DNA of 64,000 nt from Photobacterium galatheae (GTDB taxonomy: Bacteria; Pseudomonadota; Gammaproteobacteria; Enterobacterales; Vibrionaceae): contig NZ_JMIB01000028.1 in NCBI RefSeq assembly GCF_000695255.1, positions 1-64,000 of the forward strand. Direction: 5' to 3'. The translations under genes and the position numbers were made by a program. Position 1 is the first letter of the stretch. Every line of letters starts with the position of its first letter. The notes beneath the pieces are model-generated. The model did not search any database. It was given only the letters and a program-made list of their open reading frames with translations, and was not told the DNA's origin. Shown here one piece after another: positions 35,629-44,427 of the stretch.

Positions 35629-38397
35629 CTACAGATTGATCTGCGCTTCCAGTTGACGTTTAAGTTGCAGCAGTTCCGGATCGGTCGTCGTAACGCCGTT
35701 CAGCACATCCCGCGCGTTTCCTGCTTTTTTATTGGCAAGCAGACTTTCAGCATAATGCAAGGCAACTTCCGCATTGTTCTGCACTTGTTTGTAGGCTTTT
35801 TCGAGCATTGGCAAAGAGTTGGCTGTCTCACCGGATTTCAGCAGGCAATAGCCGTAGGTATCCTGAATCTGAGGATGCTCTTTTGCCAGCTCAATCGCCT
35901 TCGAAGCGTTGTCACAGGCTTGTTTGTAGTCTTCTTTTGACATGTACAGCCAAGCCAGGTTATTCAGCGCCAGTACATTATTCGGATCTTTTTCTAACAG
36001 CGTACGATATTGAATCATGGCTTTGTCCGGCTGGTGTTTCAGCTGGAGTTGCGCCAGTGTTAAGCGCAGTGGTACGGCTTTATCACCATGTTCCTTGAGA
36101 ACTGCTTCAATAAATGAGATTGCTTTTTCTGGCTGATGGCTCATGACATAGGCTCCGGCGACGTCGTTTGCGCTCTGGATGCCCGGATAAGCCTCGTAAC
36201 GCTTCAATTGCCAGGTGATAGCTTCTTGATATTGCTGGTGCTGTAGATAAATCATCGCCTGTATTTGCATGAAATATTGCTGCTGTTTTGTTTCATCAGG
36301 CATTTTGTTCAGTGTTTTCTGGCTGGCATTTAAATCACCCAGCTTCAGTTGCAGCCCGGCTTTCATCAGGGAAAACAGCGGCGTCTGACTGAATTGCAAT
36401 TCAGCCTTTTCCGCGATAGACAGAGCGTCTTTCATCTTGTTATTCATTTCTTTGAGCTGAATATTGCGGATGTAAGCCTGTTGATTCAGGACATCCATTT
36501 CAAGCCATTTCGCATAAGCCGCTTCGGTTTCACGGTAGTCTTTCTGATAGAAATAAATATCGCCGAGTAATCGCCAGCTTTGGGCGGTTTGCTGTTGTGG
36601 CGTCAGGGTTTTGATATAAGCGATAGCTTTTTCCGGTTGCCGTTGCAGGATGTACCCACGGGCCAGATCCAGTTTCAAGGCAGTATTGTTCGGGTGAGCT
36701 TTCACCTGAGCCGCAACCATGTCAAAGGCTTGCTGAAGGTTGTCGCTCATTTGTGCGTACCGGTAAAGGGTCCGGGTGGTCAGTGAGTGCCCGGGCTTGC
36801 TTTTGTAGACTTCACGGGCGTAAGCAAAGGCTTTTTCAGAATCACCATCCACGGCGGCGATCTGGGCCAGCCCGAGTTTGGCCTGAATGTTGTCCGGATT
36901 TTTGCTGAGCACTTTGCTGTAGATGGCTTTTGCCTCAACGGGTTTGTTTTCCACCAGCAGGACTAAGGCTTTGAGCATGTTTGCTGCGTTATCTTCCGGA
37001 TCTCGGGCAAGCCATTCGTTCACAACACCATGTAATTGCTCGTAATTTCCCTGTCTTAAGTAGTAGTAGGCCAGTCCCAGATTGGCTTCAGGCATATCCG
37101 GATCGCTGCTCAGAATCTCCTGGAGTGTCTCAATACCATTTGCATCGTTACTGGCCAGCTGCAACAGGCCAAGGCGAAGCTGATTGTCGGCAGAAGGGTC
37201 TTCTGTCGCCTGTTCAGCCAGTGAGAGGGCAAAATCTTTCCGTCCGATTTTGGCAAATTCCAGACTCATATTGGAAATGAACTGACTGTCTGCCTGATCT
37301 GTGGCATCAAACCCACGCATGGTCTGCATGGCACCGTCGATATTACCGAGTTTGAGCTGACTCGCGGCATAAAGGCGCTTGACCATATTGTTTTCGGTCA
37401 TCACGGGGATGATTTTTTCTAATCGTTCACTGGCGAGTTCATAGTTACCCTGATGATAGGCAACGACGCCGGAGATGAGATAGGTGGTGACATTCCGGGA
37501 GCCATTTCGAATCGCCAGATCTGCGTGTACCTTTGCTTCGTCTTGCTCGCCTCTGGCATAAAGAATGGTTGCTTTCAGGTCATTCGTCAGTGCGTGTCCG
37601 CTGTAGGCTGTTAATAAGGTATCAACGTACTTTTCGGCCTCATTCAATTGCTGTGTTTTCACCAGCGCCTGAGCCAGATACAGGGTGTATTGCAGGGCTT
37701 TGGGTGCATGCTGTACGGCTTTACGATAACTATTTGCGGCGGCCTGGTCTTGGTTGAGGCTGGTTTCAAGGTGGCCTTTCAGCAGCCAGGCTTCACTGCT
37801 GTCCGGGTAAGCCTGAACAATGGTTTCAACTTGCTTGAGCGCCACTTCGGCGTGCTCATGGGTGGCATCCAGGCTGGCTTTTGCAAGCCGGACATACAGG
37901 GTTGTCTGGCCTGTGTTTTGAGCCTGCTGGAATGCATCTTGTGCATTTTCAGGATCGTTATCCATCAACATGGCCAGAGACGCCATGGCGTAAATATCTG
38001 CGAGGGCTTCGGGATGATGACTGCGGGGCCGTTTGGCCAGATCGGCTATCTCGGTAGATTTCCTCTGGCCCAGATAGGCGCGGGCCAGAAGGGGTTCTAC
38101 TTCATTTTTGTCCTGGGAGGCACGCAAGGCTTTAAATAACTCTTTTTCGGCACTGGGAAAATCGCCTTGCTGAAGATAGACCTTGCCCAGCATCAGGCGG
38201 GCCTGACTGGCATCTGGGTGCTGTTGGATGGCATTTTTCAGTTCAATAACAGCGGCATTCACTTCATTCTGACTGAGATAAGTGTTCGCCTTAGCCATGT
38301 ATTCTTCCAGCGGCTGTTCACCGCAGGCTGTGAGCGTTGTAGCGATCAGTCCGGCAAGCGCCAGAACATTCAGTGAAGTACGAGGTAACTTAGCCAT
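35629..38397 (-). CDS. prsT: PrsT-type TPR lipoprotein of the XrtA/PEP-CTERM system
   Basis: A 922-residue lipoprotein built almost entirely of tetratricopeptide repeats, from about residue 30 to the end. The signal peptide ends in lipobox LTAC. Size, lipobox, and repeats such as YMAKANTYLSQNEVNAAVIELKNAIQ near the N-terminus match the PrsT family found with exosortase A. The start is ATG 38397, with AGGGA before it; the frame is open 16 codons upstream. It probably scaffolds polysaccharide export in the outer membrane or periplasm. Confidence 0.9.
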   Translation of the reverse strand: MAKLPRTSLNVLALAGLIATTLTACGEQPLEEYMAKANTYLSQNEVNAAVIELKNAIQQHPDASQARLMLGKVYLQQGDFPSAEKELFKALRASQDKNEVEPLLARAYLGQRKSTEIADLAKRPRSHHPEALADIYAMASLAMLMDNDPENAQDAFQQAQNTGQTTLYVRLAKASLDATHEHAEVALKQVETIVQAYPDSSEAWLLKGHLETSLNQDQAAANSYRKAVQHAPKALQYTLYLAQALVKTQQLNEAEKYVDTLLTAYSGHALTNDLKATILYARGEQDEAKVHADLAIRNGSRNVTTYLISGVVAYHQGNYELASERLEKIIPVMTENNMVKRLYAASQLKLGNIDGAMQTMRGFDATDQADSQFISNMSLEFAKIGRKDFALSLAEQATEDPSADNQLRLGLLQLASNDANGIETLQEILSSDPDMPEANLGLAYYYLRQGNYEQLHGVVNEWLARDPEDNAANMLKALVLLVENKPVEAKAIYSKVLSKNPDNIQAKLGLAQIAAVDGDSEKAFAYAREVYKSKPGHSLTTRTLYRYAQMSDNLQQAFDMVAAQVKAHPNNTALKLDLARGYILQRQPEKAIAYIKTLTPQQQTAQSWRLLGDIYFYQKDYRETEAAYAKWLEMDVLNQQAYIRNIQLKEMNNKMKDALSIAEKAELQFSQTPLFSLMKAGLQLKLGDLNASQKTLNKMPDETKQQQYFMQIQAMIYLQHQQYQEAITWQLKRYEAYPGIQSANDVAGAYVMSHQPEKAISFIEAVLKEHGDKAVPLRLTLAQLQLKHQPDKAMIQYRTLLEKDPNNVLALNNLAWLYMSKEDYKQACDNASKAIELAKEHPQIQDTYGYCLLKSGETANSLPMLEKAYKQVQNNAEVALHYAESLLANKKAGNARDVLNGVTTTDPELLQLKRQLEAQINL

Positions 38398-38572
38398 AAG
38401 TATCCCTGTCGAATTTTTTGTGATGGACTTTTTTAGGATAGTCATAATTTTGACGCCAAGCAGAATTGGCTGTACAAAAAAACGACATATTTAAAATAAA
38501 CCCGGAAAGTCAATTGCTTTTGGTTTGCTATGATTGAGACAACTGACCCTAGGGAATGTTGGACAGCAGCGG

Positions 38573-39778
38573 ATGGCTCGAAACAGTGATTTTTTCCAGT
38601 GTGAATGGGTAGTTAGCCCGGACCTGAAATGGTTGAAAACGCAATGGCTGGAACTGGAAACTCGTGCAGAATCAAACCTATTTTTATCCTGGCTTTGGAT
38701 TGGAACCTGGTTGGATTGTTTTGTGGACGATTTTTATGTGGTGGTGGCTCGCAATGATGAATGTACCGTAGGGCTGGGTATTATCGTTATTCAAGAAAAA
38801 AAGATGGCATCGCTGTCTTTCGGCCGTCAGTTCTGCCTGCATCGAACAGGCGATCGGTTGCAGGATCAAATCTGGATTGAATATAACGATTTCCTGCTTG
38901 ATTGTTCGGTTGCCGAGCTGGTGCGTCCGTTAATGACTGCCTGTGTGATGAGCAACATGAACGGGACAGACACTTTTGTGGTCGGGGCCAGCAAAGACAT
39001 GGACTTTTTAGGCAGCTCGGTGATGGGGACAGACACTTTTGTAAACGGGACAGACACCCTGATGGTGCTGGCCGATGGCACCGTTGTGTTGCCGGAGCGG
39101 GAAGTTGTGTGGGAGTCCCAGGCTTTTCTGCTGGATTTTGCTCCCCTTCATGAGCAACAACAAACTCTGGACAGTTATCTTTCCCGCAGTGCCAGATATC
39201 AGATTAAACGTAGTCTGAAGAAATATCAGGCACAGGGCGAACTGAAGATCATCACAGCCAGTTCAGTTGCGCAGGGACTCGCGTTGTTTGAGCATGCAGC
39301 AGGGTATCACCTGAAACGTTGGGGAGATCAGCCCGAGCAGAGTGGTTTTGCAAATCCATATTTCCTTCGCTTTCATCAGGCGTTGATTCGCCGTGGTCTG
39401 CCCGCCGGCGCTGTAGCGATTCATCATATTTATGCCGGTGAGCTCGATCTGGGAGTCGTGTATAACTTTCATCATGGGAACTGGGTGTTGTTTTATTTAA
39501 GCGCACTGAACTATGACTTTGGCAGCGCAATTGAGGACAGGCACCTGAAACCGGGGTTGGTGGCACATTATCTGTTGATTCAGAAGGCTATGGCACAAGG
39601 ATTCTCTGGTTATGATTTCATGGGAGGACTGTCCCGATACAAGCAAACTTTTGCCAATCAGACAATCGGGCTAGCGGTTTATCATTACCGATTTCCACAT
39701 CTCCTGTATGCCATGAAAAAACTTATTCGTGGCCTGAAGCGTCGGGTCTGGTCACAAAACAGTTCTCGCTGTTCTTGA
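38573..39778 (+). CDS. GNAT/FemAB-like acetyltransferase carrying in-frame repeat motif
   Basis: A 401-residue protein of the BioF2/CelD-like acetyltransferase group found in polysaccharide loci. The C-terminal half carries the GNAT-like core (LDSYLSRSARYQIKRSLKKY, GYDFMGGLSRYKQ). At residues 131-162 lies an odd stretch with GTDTF, GTDTF and GTDTL, encoded by three copies of the motif GGGACAGACACTTTT (last copy partial). The stretch is not expected in the family and looks like an insertion. I chose ATG 38573; a TTG at 38534 is weaker. The 3' end overlaps the convergent beta-helix gene by 56 bases. Confidence 0.75.
   Translation: MARNSDFFQCEWVVSPDLKWLKTQWLELETRAESNLFLSWLWIGTWLDCFVDDFYVVVARNDECTVGLGIIVIQEKKMASLSFGRQFCLHRTGDRLQDQIWIEYNDFLLDCSVAELVRPLMTACVMSNMNGTDTFVVGASKDMDFLGSSVMGTDTFVNGTDTLMVLADGTVVLPEREVVWESQAFLLDFAPLHEQQQTLDSYLSRSARYQIKRSLKKYQAQGELKIITASSVAQGLALFEHAAGYHLKRWGDQPEQSGFANPYFLRFHQALIRRGLPAGAVAIHHIYAGELDLGVVYNFHHGNWVLFYLSALNYDFGSAIEDRHLKPGLVAHYLLIQKAMAQGFSGYDFMGGLSRYKQTFANQTIGLAVYHYRFPHLLYAMKKLIRGLKRRVWSQNSSRCS
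38963..39058 (+). repeat. Motif cluster A: three copies in the acetyltransferase gene
   Basis: GGGACAGACACTTTT at 38963-38977 and 39026-39040, and GGGACAGACACC at 39047-39058. All three are in the same orientation and reading frame, each encoding Gly-Thr-Asp-Thr. Same motif as beside the RAYT gene at 45994-46959. Confidence 0.85.
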
Positions 39779-41243
39779 ATGCGCCGGCAAAACTATCTTG
39801 TGTGTTGACTGTGTTTCCGCAAAAGTCGGTGACTGTCCTTTGAGTGACACTGTGTACTGCAATAGGATAGATGGTGGCCTGAGATATCAATTCTGCTTGT
39901 CTGACCTGATTTTTTGGGGAAAAGTTGCCAATGGCGGGTGACTTGAACCAATCATCGAGCTTCTGTTTTTCGGTCAGAAAGTTGTTGGTAAAAAGCAGGT
40001 TGTGAGATGCAATGGCATTCCCCTGATCACGTTCGCGAATTTGCCCGCCAACGATATTGTTCAGCAGTCTGGCGCTGGACTCCGGGAAGCGCACATCAAC
40101 GCCAGAAGTGTGATAAAAAATGTTGTTGTTGACCAAGGCGTCACTGGTTCTATTGATATAGAGGCCGACATCGTTGCAGTGCATGACAATATTGTTTCTC
40201 ACGGTGTGGTGAAATCCTTCAGACGAACTCTGTTCCCGCCGGTTTTTCTGATTCATACCGCCGCCCCCCAAAGATAGCCCGACTTGAAATCCCCCGTATT
40301 GACGGCTGCTGGTATTACAGATCACCAGGTTGTTCTCAATGAGCCCATTTTTGCCACCTCCTTTCATAAATGCGCCGTAGCTGACCTGATTTCCCCCGGT
40401 TTTAATAAAGTCGCGAATAATATTCCGGTCAATGACCCAGGCATTCCCATGATCAAGGTTAATGGGAGTGACGGGGCGGGAAGTATTCCTTGGCTGCGTG
40501 TTATAGAAATGATTTCGGCGAATGATACCGTGATCCGGAAATGATTGATTGATGCGGTTCACCTTGATTGCAGCATTGAAATCAATAAAGGTATTGTTTT
40601 CGATGAGGCTGTGATCGGCATTGCCGACAATGTGCAGCGCATGCTCACAGTTTGAGGGTTCGGCACAAACGCCTTTGAAGGTCAGCCCGGAGATTGTCCA
40701 ATGGGGTTGGTTGAGAACAATCCCTTCCAGGCTATCTATCGCCAGTACAACGTGTCCGGGTTCTTCAGCGCGAAGCGTGATTGGTCTTGACGCAGAGGGG
40801 GTCACCTGGCTGATATCAAATCGCTTTCCCTGCAGCGAATAACGGCCTTTCTTGAATACGATTTCCTGCCCCGGGAGAACCTGTTTCAGGGCTTTCCTGA
40901 AACCCTGGGCATCGGATACCCAAAGCGTGCCTAGCGGCGCAGTTGGTTTTGCCGGTTCTGAACGCCAGTCCGGCCCGATCGTCGGCCAGTAACGGGTATC
41001 AAACTTACGCCAAAAATAAGAAGGGCTGGATAAACTGTTTGCGACCCCGGCAATGGCCTGATGCACCGGTTTCAGTTCAGGTAATTGCTGCTTCAGTTCA
41101 TTCGCTGAATGACGGAGAGCGGCGGGCAGTGTCTCCCCCTGAGTGTCCCATTGCCTGACGAGATATAGCCCACCACTGATGACAGCAAGGTGGGTCACGA
41201 TGCCAATCGTGGCGAAGTAGGTTTTCAGTCCGCGGTGAAGCAT
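39723..41243 (-). CDS. Right-handed beta-helix protein (polysaccharide lyase-like)
   Basis: A 506-residue protein with an N-terminal membrane anchor or signal (residues about 10-32), then a helical linker, then parallel beta-helix repeats from about residue 110 to 430 (NNTFIDFN, RNHFYNT, RNIIRDF, ENNLVICN, NNIVMHCN, NNIFYHT). This layout resembles polysaccharide lyases of family 6 and mannuronan epimerases; catalytic residues could not be fixed. The start is ATG 41243, with GGGAGG 6 bases upstream. It could trim or modify the exopolysaccharide. Confidence 0.8.
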   Translation of the reverse strand: MLHRGLKTYFATIGIVTHLAVISGGLYLVRQWDTQGETLPAALRHSANELKQQLPELKPVHQAIAGVANSLSSPSYFWRKFDTRYWPTIGPDWRSEPAKPTAPLGTLWVSDAQGFRKALKQVLPGQEIVFKKGRYSLQGKRFDISQVTPSASRPITLRAEEPGHVVLAIDSLEGIVLNQPHWTISGLTFKGVCAEPSNCEHALHIVGNADHSLIENNTFIDFNAAIKVNRINQSFPDHGIIRRNHFYNTQPRNTSRPVTPINLDHGNAWVIDRNIIRDFIKTGGNQVSYGAFMKGGGKNGLIENNLVICNTSSRQYGGFQVGLSLGGGGMNQKNRREQSSSEGFHHTVRNNIVMHCNDVGLYINRTSDALVNNNIFYHTSGVDVRFPESSARLLNNIVGGQIRERDQGNAIASHNLLFTNNFLTEKQKLDDWFKSPAIGNFSPKNQVRQAELISQATIYPIAVHSVTQRTVTDFCGNTVNTQDSFAGAFKNSENCFVTRPDASGHE

Positions 41244-41623
41244 CCGCATCCTCCCGAATCACAATAAAATACGCTGGGTAGTTCAATGAAGACAGCAAGA
41301 AAATTCATAACTTATTGTGGTGAGTATAGGTAAGAATTGAACCGTCTGGCTAAACGTCCGCTCTGAGAGTGCTCTGAACAGGTCCGAATGTTGATTTGGG
41401 ACAGGCACTTTTGGGTTGGCACTTTATGAAAAATTTGTCCAGCCGAGACGTAATACTTTCAGGTGAGCTTCAGGGGATTTTTGTGATCACTATGGTTGCT
41501 CAGCAGTTCTTGTGCCATCTTTATGAAGTTAACCGATAACAATAAATAGCCGTATTTTGTGTGCCAATATCCGGAACAGAGAAGTGATTCCACGCCGGAA
41601 CCGTGATGGAACCAGGGGCTGAG
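41244..41623. other. Intergenic region with one motif copy
   Basis: About 380 bases between divergent genes. It holds one motif copy (GGGACAGGCACTTTT, 41398-41412) followed by a partial echo (TTGGCACTTT) four bases later. No promoter is clear. Confidence 0.6.
41398..41412 (+). repeat. Motif copy B: GGGACAGGCACTTTT
   Basis: Exact 15-base copy in an intergenic region upstream of the deacetylase-like gene. Identical to the copy directly after the polymerase gene at 45770. Confidence 0.85.
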
Positions 41624-42583
41624 ATGGTTGCTAAACTGCTGGTAGTGATTCATGCAGAAGAAGAATTTGACTGGGGGCAGGGGTTCAACAGCACGAATAA
41701 TGCTGTCACCCATCATCAGGCGCTCATTCCGTTTATGGGTGAATTGATCGATATGGGCGCCAAAATTACGCTTGCAATGGATTATCCTTTTGTCGACAGC
41801 CCTGGCGGGCAAGAAGTGATTGCGCAATATCTGAATCGGGCTGGTCAGCAAGTGGAATTTGCGGCTCATCTGCACCCCTGGGTGAATCCGCCTTATGTTT
41901 CAGGCGAGGTCACTGCGTCCGAGTTTGAATCTTACCCCTGTAATCTTTCACCTGACGTTGAGTTCGAGAAAATCCGTGTATTAACGGAAAAAATTCAGTC
42001 TGTTTCAGGGAAGGCTCCGGTGACTTATCTGGCCGGGCGATTTGGTATCGGCCCATCGACCAATCAGCATTTACGATCGCTTGGGTATCAGGTTGATCTC
42101 AGTATCAGTGCTTATTGTGACTTTAGTCATCAGCAGGGTCCGGATTTCAGTGAACGAACCAATATGCCTTTTGTTGAGAACGCCATTCGTCATATTCCCC
42201 ACACCAGTTCATGGTTGTCGGTGTCCAGATTGCTCGAAATGAAAGTGAACCAGTTTCCGTCGTGGTGTAAGAGCCTGAATCATTCGGGGATTACCCGGCT
42301 TTTGGGTAAAGCCCTCAGGTTGAGAAAACACCGTCTGTCCCCGGAAGGAAACGATCTTTCGCAGCTTTTAGCGATTACTCAGGCGCAATTAAATATCGGC
42401 CAGGATGTGTTTGTCCTTTCATTTCATTCACCCAGTCTGGTGGCAGGGATGACGCCCTATGTACAGACCCCTCGGGATTGTCTGAATTTGAAATCAACGA
42501 CACGCCGGTACATCGAATGGTTCCAGCAAGAGCTTGGCGGTGAAATCGTACTGGCGAAAGATATGGCGACGAGACACGCCTAG
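41624..42583 (+). CDS. Polysaccharide deacetylase-like protein
   Basis: A 319-residue cytoplasmic or membrane-associated protein resembling WalW/polysaccharide deacetylase folds: VVIHAEEEFDW with the acidic metal-site region near the N-terminus, FAAHLHPWVNPP, and late FVLSFHSPSL. It probably removes acetyl groups from a polysaccharide or intermediate. I chose ATG 41624 (MVAKLLVV), 6 bases after AGGGG; the frame is open from 41603. It leads a plus-strand group with flippase, small peptide and polymerase. Confidence 0.78.
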   Translation: MVAKLLVVIHAEEEFDWGQGFNSTNNAVTHHQALIPFMGELIDMGAKITLAMDYPFVDSPGGQEVIAQYLNRAGQQVEFAAHLHPWVNPPYVSGEVTASEFESYPCNLSPDVEFEKIRVLTEKIQSVSGKAPVTYLAGRFGIGPSTNQHLRSLGYQVDLSISAYCDFSHQQGPDFSERTNMPFVENAIRHIPHTSSWLSVSRLLEMKVNQFPSWCKSLNHSGITRLLGKALRLRKHRLSPEGNDLSQLLAITQAQLNIGQDVFVLSFHSPSLVAGMTPYVQTPRDCLNLKSTTRRYIEWFQQELGGEIVLAKDMATRHA

Positions 42584-42594
42584 AGGCTGGTGTT

Positions 42595-44061
42595 ATGGCA
42601 GACAAATATTCCCAGGCGATCTTCTCGGGTGCAAAGTGGTCGATGCTGACGATCTGGTACAACCGTTGTATCGGGCTGGTCAGCACATTGGTACTTGTCA
42701 GGCTGCTTTCTCCGGAAGATTACGGCGTTGCAGGTTTTGCCATGTTCTTTGTTTTTTTCTTTATTGCGTTGTCTACCGTCGGTACAAAGCGATATGTGCT
42801 GATGGAGAACACAGAAGATGAAGAGAAACTCAACAGTATCTGGTCGCTCAATTTGCTTTTTCGGTTGGTGAGTGCCGTCATTCTTTGGCTGTCTGCTGAC
42901 TATGTTGCCCTTTATGCCAATGAACCCAAAGTAGCACTGGTGGTGAAAGTGGTCAGTGCGATCCCACTGATACGTGCCTTTCACAATGTGGGCATGGATG
43001 TGTTTGAAAAAAACTTCAATTTTAAAATGGAAACAGTGATGCTGATGGTCGCGAAAACCCTCAGTACGGCTTGCACTATCCTACTTGCATTTGTGGTCGG
43101 TAACTACTGGGCACTGGTGACCGGTGTGGTTCTGATGGCCGTGATTGAAGTGATTGCCAGCTATATTCTATGTCCGTTTCGTCCACGCTGGAGCACACGT
43201 TACTGGAAAGAGCAATGGCAAGTGTCGAAATGGCTATATCTGGTCTCGGTATCTGGTTTTCTGCGTTCCCGGGTCGATATGCTGGTTTTAGGTAACCTGC
43301 TCAATAGCCGCGATGTTGGCTTCTATAATATGGCACAGGAATTTGCCTGGTTGCCCTTTACCGATTTTCTGGCACCTATGAATCGGGGGATATTCTCCGT
43401 GTTTGCAAAAATTAAAGAGAATGAGGCGCTGTTAAAAGAGCGGATTTACTCTCAGCTGGCGTTACTGATGTTATTAGTGATGCCGGTCTCTTTCGGTATG
43501 TGTGCTATCAGTGAGGATTTTGTTCGAGTCATTTTGGGGCAAAAATGGTTGATGGTGATTCCTGTGATGCAGCATCTTTCTTTTCTGATGATCGTGATGA
43601 CCCTGTATATGCTGGTTAATAGCGTGCTGATCTTAAAATCAAAGATGCCATTACTCTTTTTGTGTGATTGCGTTGCGATTGTTCTGGTGATAGGCAGTTT
43701 CTATGGTCTGGGTTATGACACACCCGCAGATCTGTCGATGGTGCGGTTGAGCGTGGGTGGTGTTTTTCTGGTGTGTGTGGCGGTGATTTCTCTGTCGGTG
43801 ATTCGGCTTCAAGCGAGACGTTTTCTGCCGACCGTATTATTGCCGATGGCCGTGTCGGGTTTGATGTATTTCTGCGTGAGTGCTGTTTCGGCCCATATTG
43901 AGAGTCATGTGATTGGACTGGTGATGAGTGTGATGACCGGGGTTGTGGTGTATACCGTGACGATGATCGTGATGCTGCCTGTTGCTGTCCGGTGGATACC
44001 TGAATATCGAACCCTTCAGCTCAAGCTTGGTCGGATGTTCCGTATTCCGTCTTACCAATAA
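42595..44061 (+). CDS. Polysaccharide flippase (Wzx/PST family)
   Basis: A 488-residue membrane protein with about 12-14 predicted membrane segments, of the PST/MOP flippase superfamily. It opens FSGAKWSMLTIWYNRCIGLVSTLVL and YYGVAGFAMF-like segments typical of lipopolysaccharide-type translocases. It should move lipid-linked repeat units across the inner membrane. It starts 11 bases after the deacetylase-like gene and is co-transcribed with it. Confidence 0.9.
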   Translation: MADKYSQAIFSGAKWSMLTIWYNRCIGLVSTLVLVRLLSPEDYGVAGFAMFFVFFFIALSTVGTKRYVLMENTEDEEKLNSIWSLNLLFRLVSAVILWLSADYVALYANEPKVALVVKVVSAIPLIRAFHNVGMDVFEKNFNFKMETVMLMVAKTLSTACTILLAFVVGNYWALVTGVVLMAVIEVIASYILCPFRPRWSTRYWKEQWQVSKWLYLVSVSGFLRSRVDMLVLGNLLNSRDVGFYNMAQEFAWLPFTDFLAPMNRGIFSVFAKIKENEALLKERIYSQLALLMLLVMPVSFGMCAISEDFVRVILGQKWLMVIPVMQHLSFLMIVMTLYMLVNSVLILKSKMPLLFLCDCVAIVLVIGSFYGLGYDTPADLSMVRLSVGGVFLVCVAVISLSVIRLQARRFLPTVLLPMAVSGLMYFCVSAVSAHIESHVIGLVMSVMTGVVVYTVTMIVMLPVAVRWIPEYRTLQLKLGRMFRIPSYQ

Positions 44062-44289
44062 CGGTGTGAAACATTGTTGAAAGCCGTGATTTGCGTATAT
44101 TGCTGATGTTTATGCATGATGTCAGGCTGGTATTGATAAACGAATTATCGTCAAAATTTTGTTGGTCGCTGAATCCGGTTCTATAGTGAAAGAATAAGCG
44201 TAGCAGCCGAATGGTTTTGTTGCTTGTTGTTCGATAAATCTATGTATTTATGGGTTTAATTTCCAAAAAACAGCAGGTCGGAGTGAAGG

Positions 44290-44409
44290 ATGGAATCGAT
44301 TCTTTTCGCGATGGGATTGTTTTTACTGGTTTACCTTTGTATTCGTTCTCTGAAGCAAGACAAAGAAATGACGCCAAAACAGCAAGCAAAACCATATGAT
44401 CGCAAATAA
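44290..44409 (+). CDS. 39-residue membrane peptide in the polysaccharide operon
   Basis: A short gene with a good ribosome-binding site (GGAGTGAAGG just before ATG 44290). It encodes 39 residues: one membrane segment (about residues 4-19, LFAMGLFLLVYLCIR) and a charged tail ending KPYDRK. It lies 18 bases before the polymerase gene and so is probably translated with it. I know no family; it could be a small subunit or regulator of the polymerase. Confidence 0.6.
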   Translation: MESILFAMGLFLLVYLCIRSLKQDKEMTPKQQAKPYDRK

Positions 44410-44427
44410 AGTCAGGGAGACCGGGTC

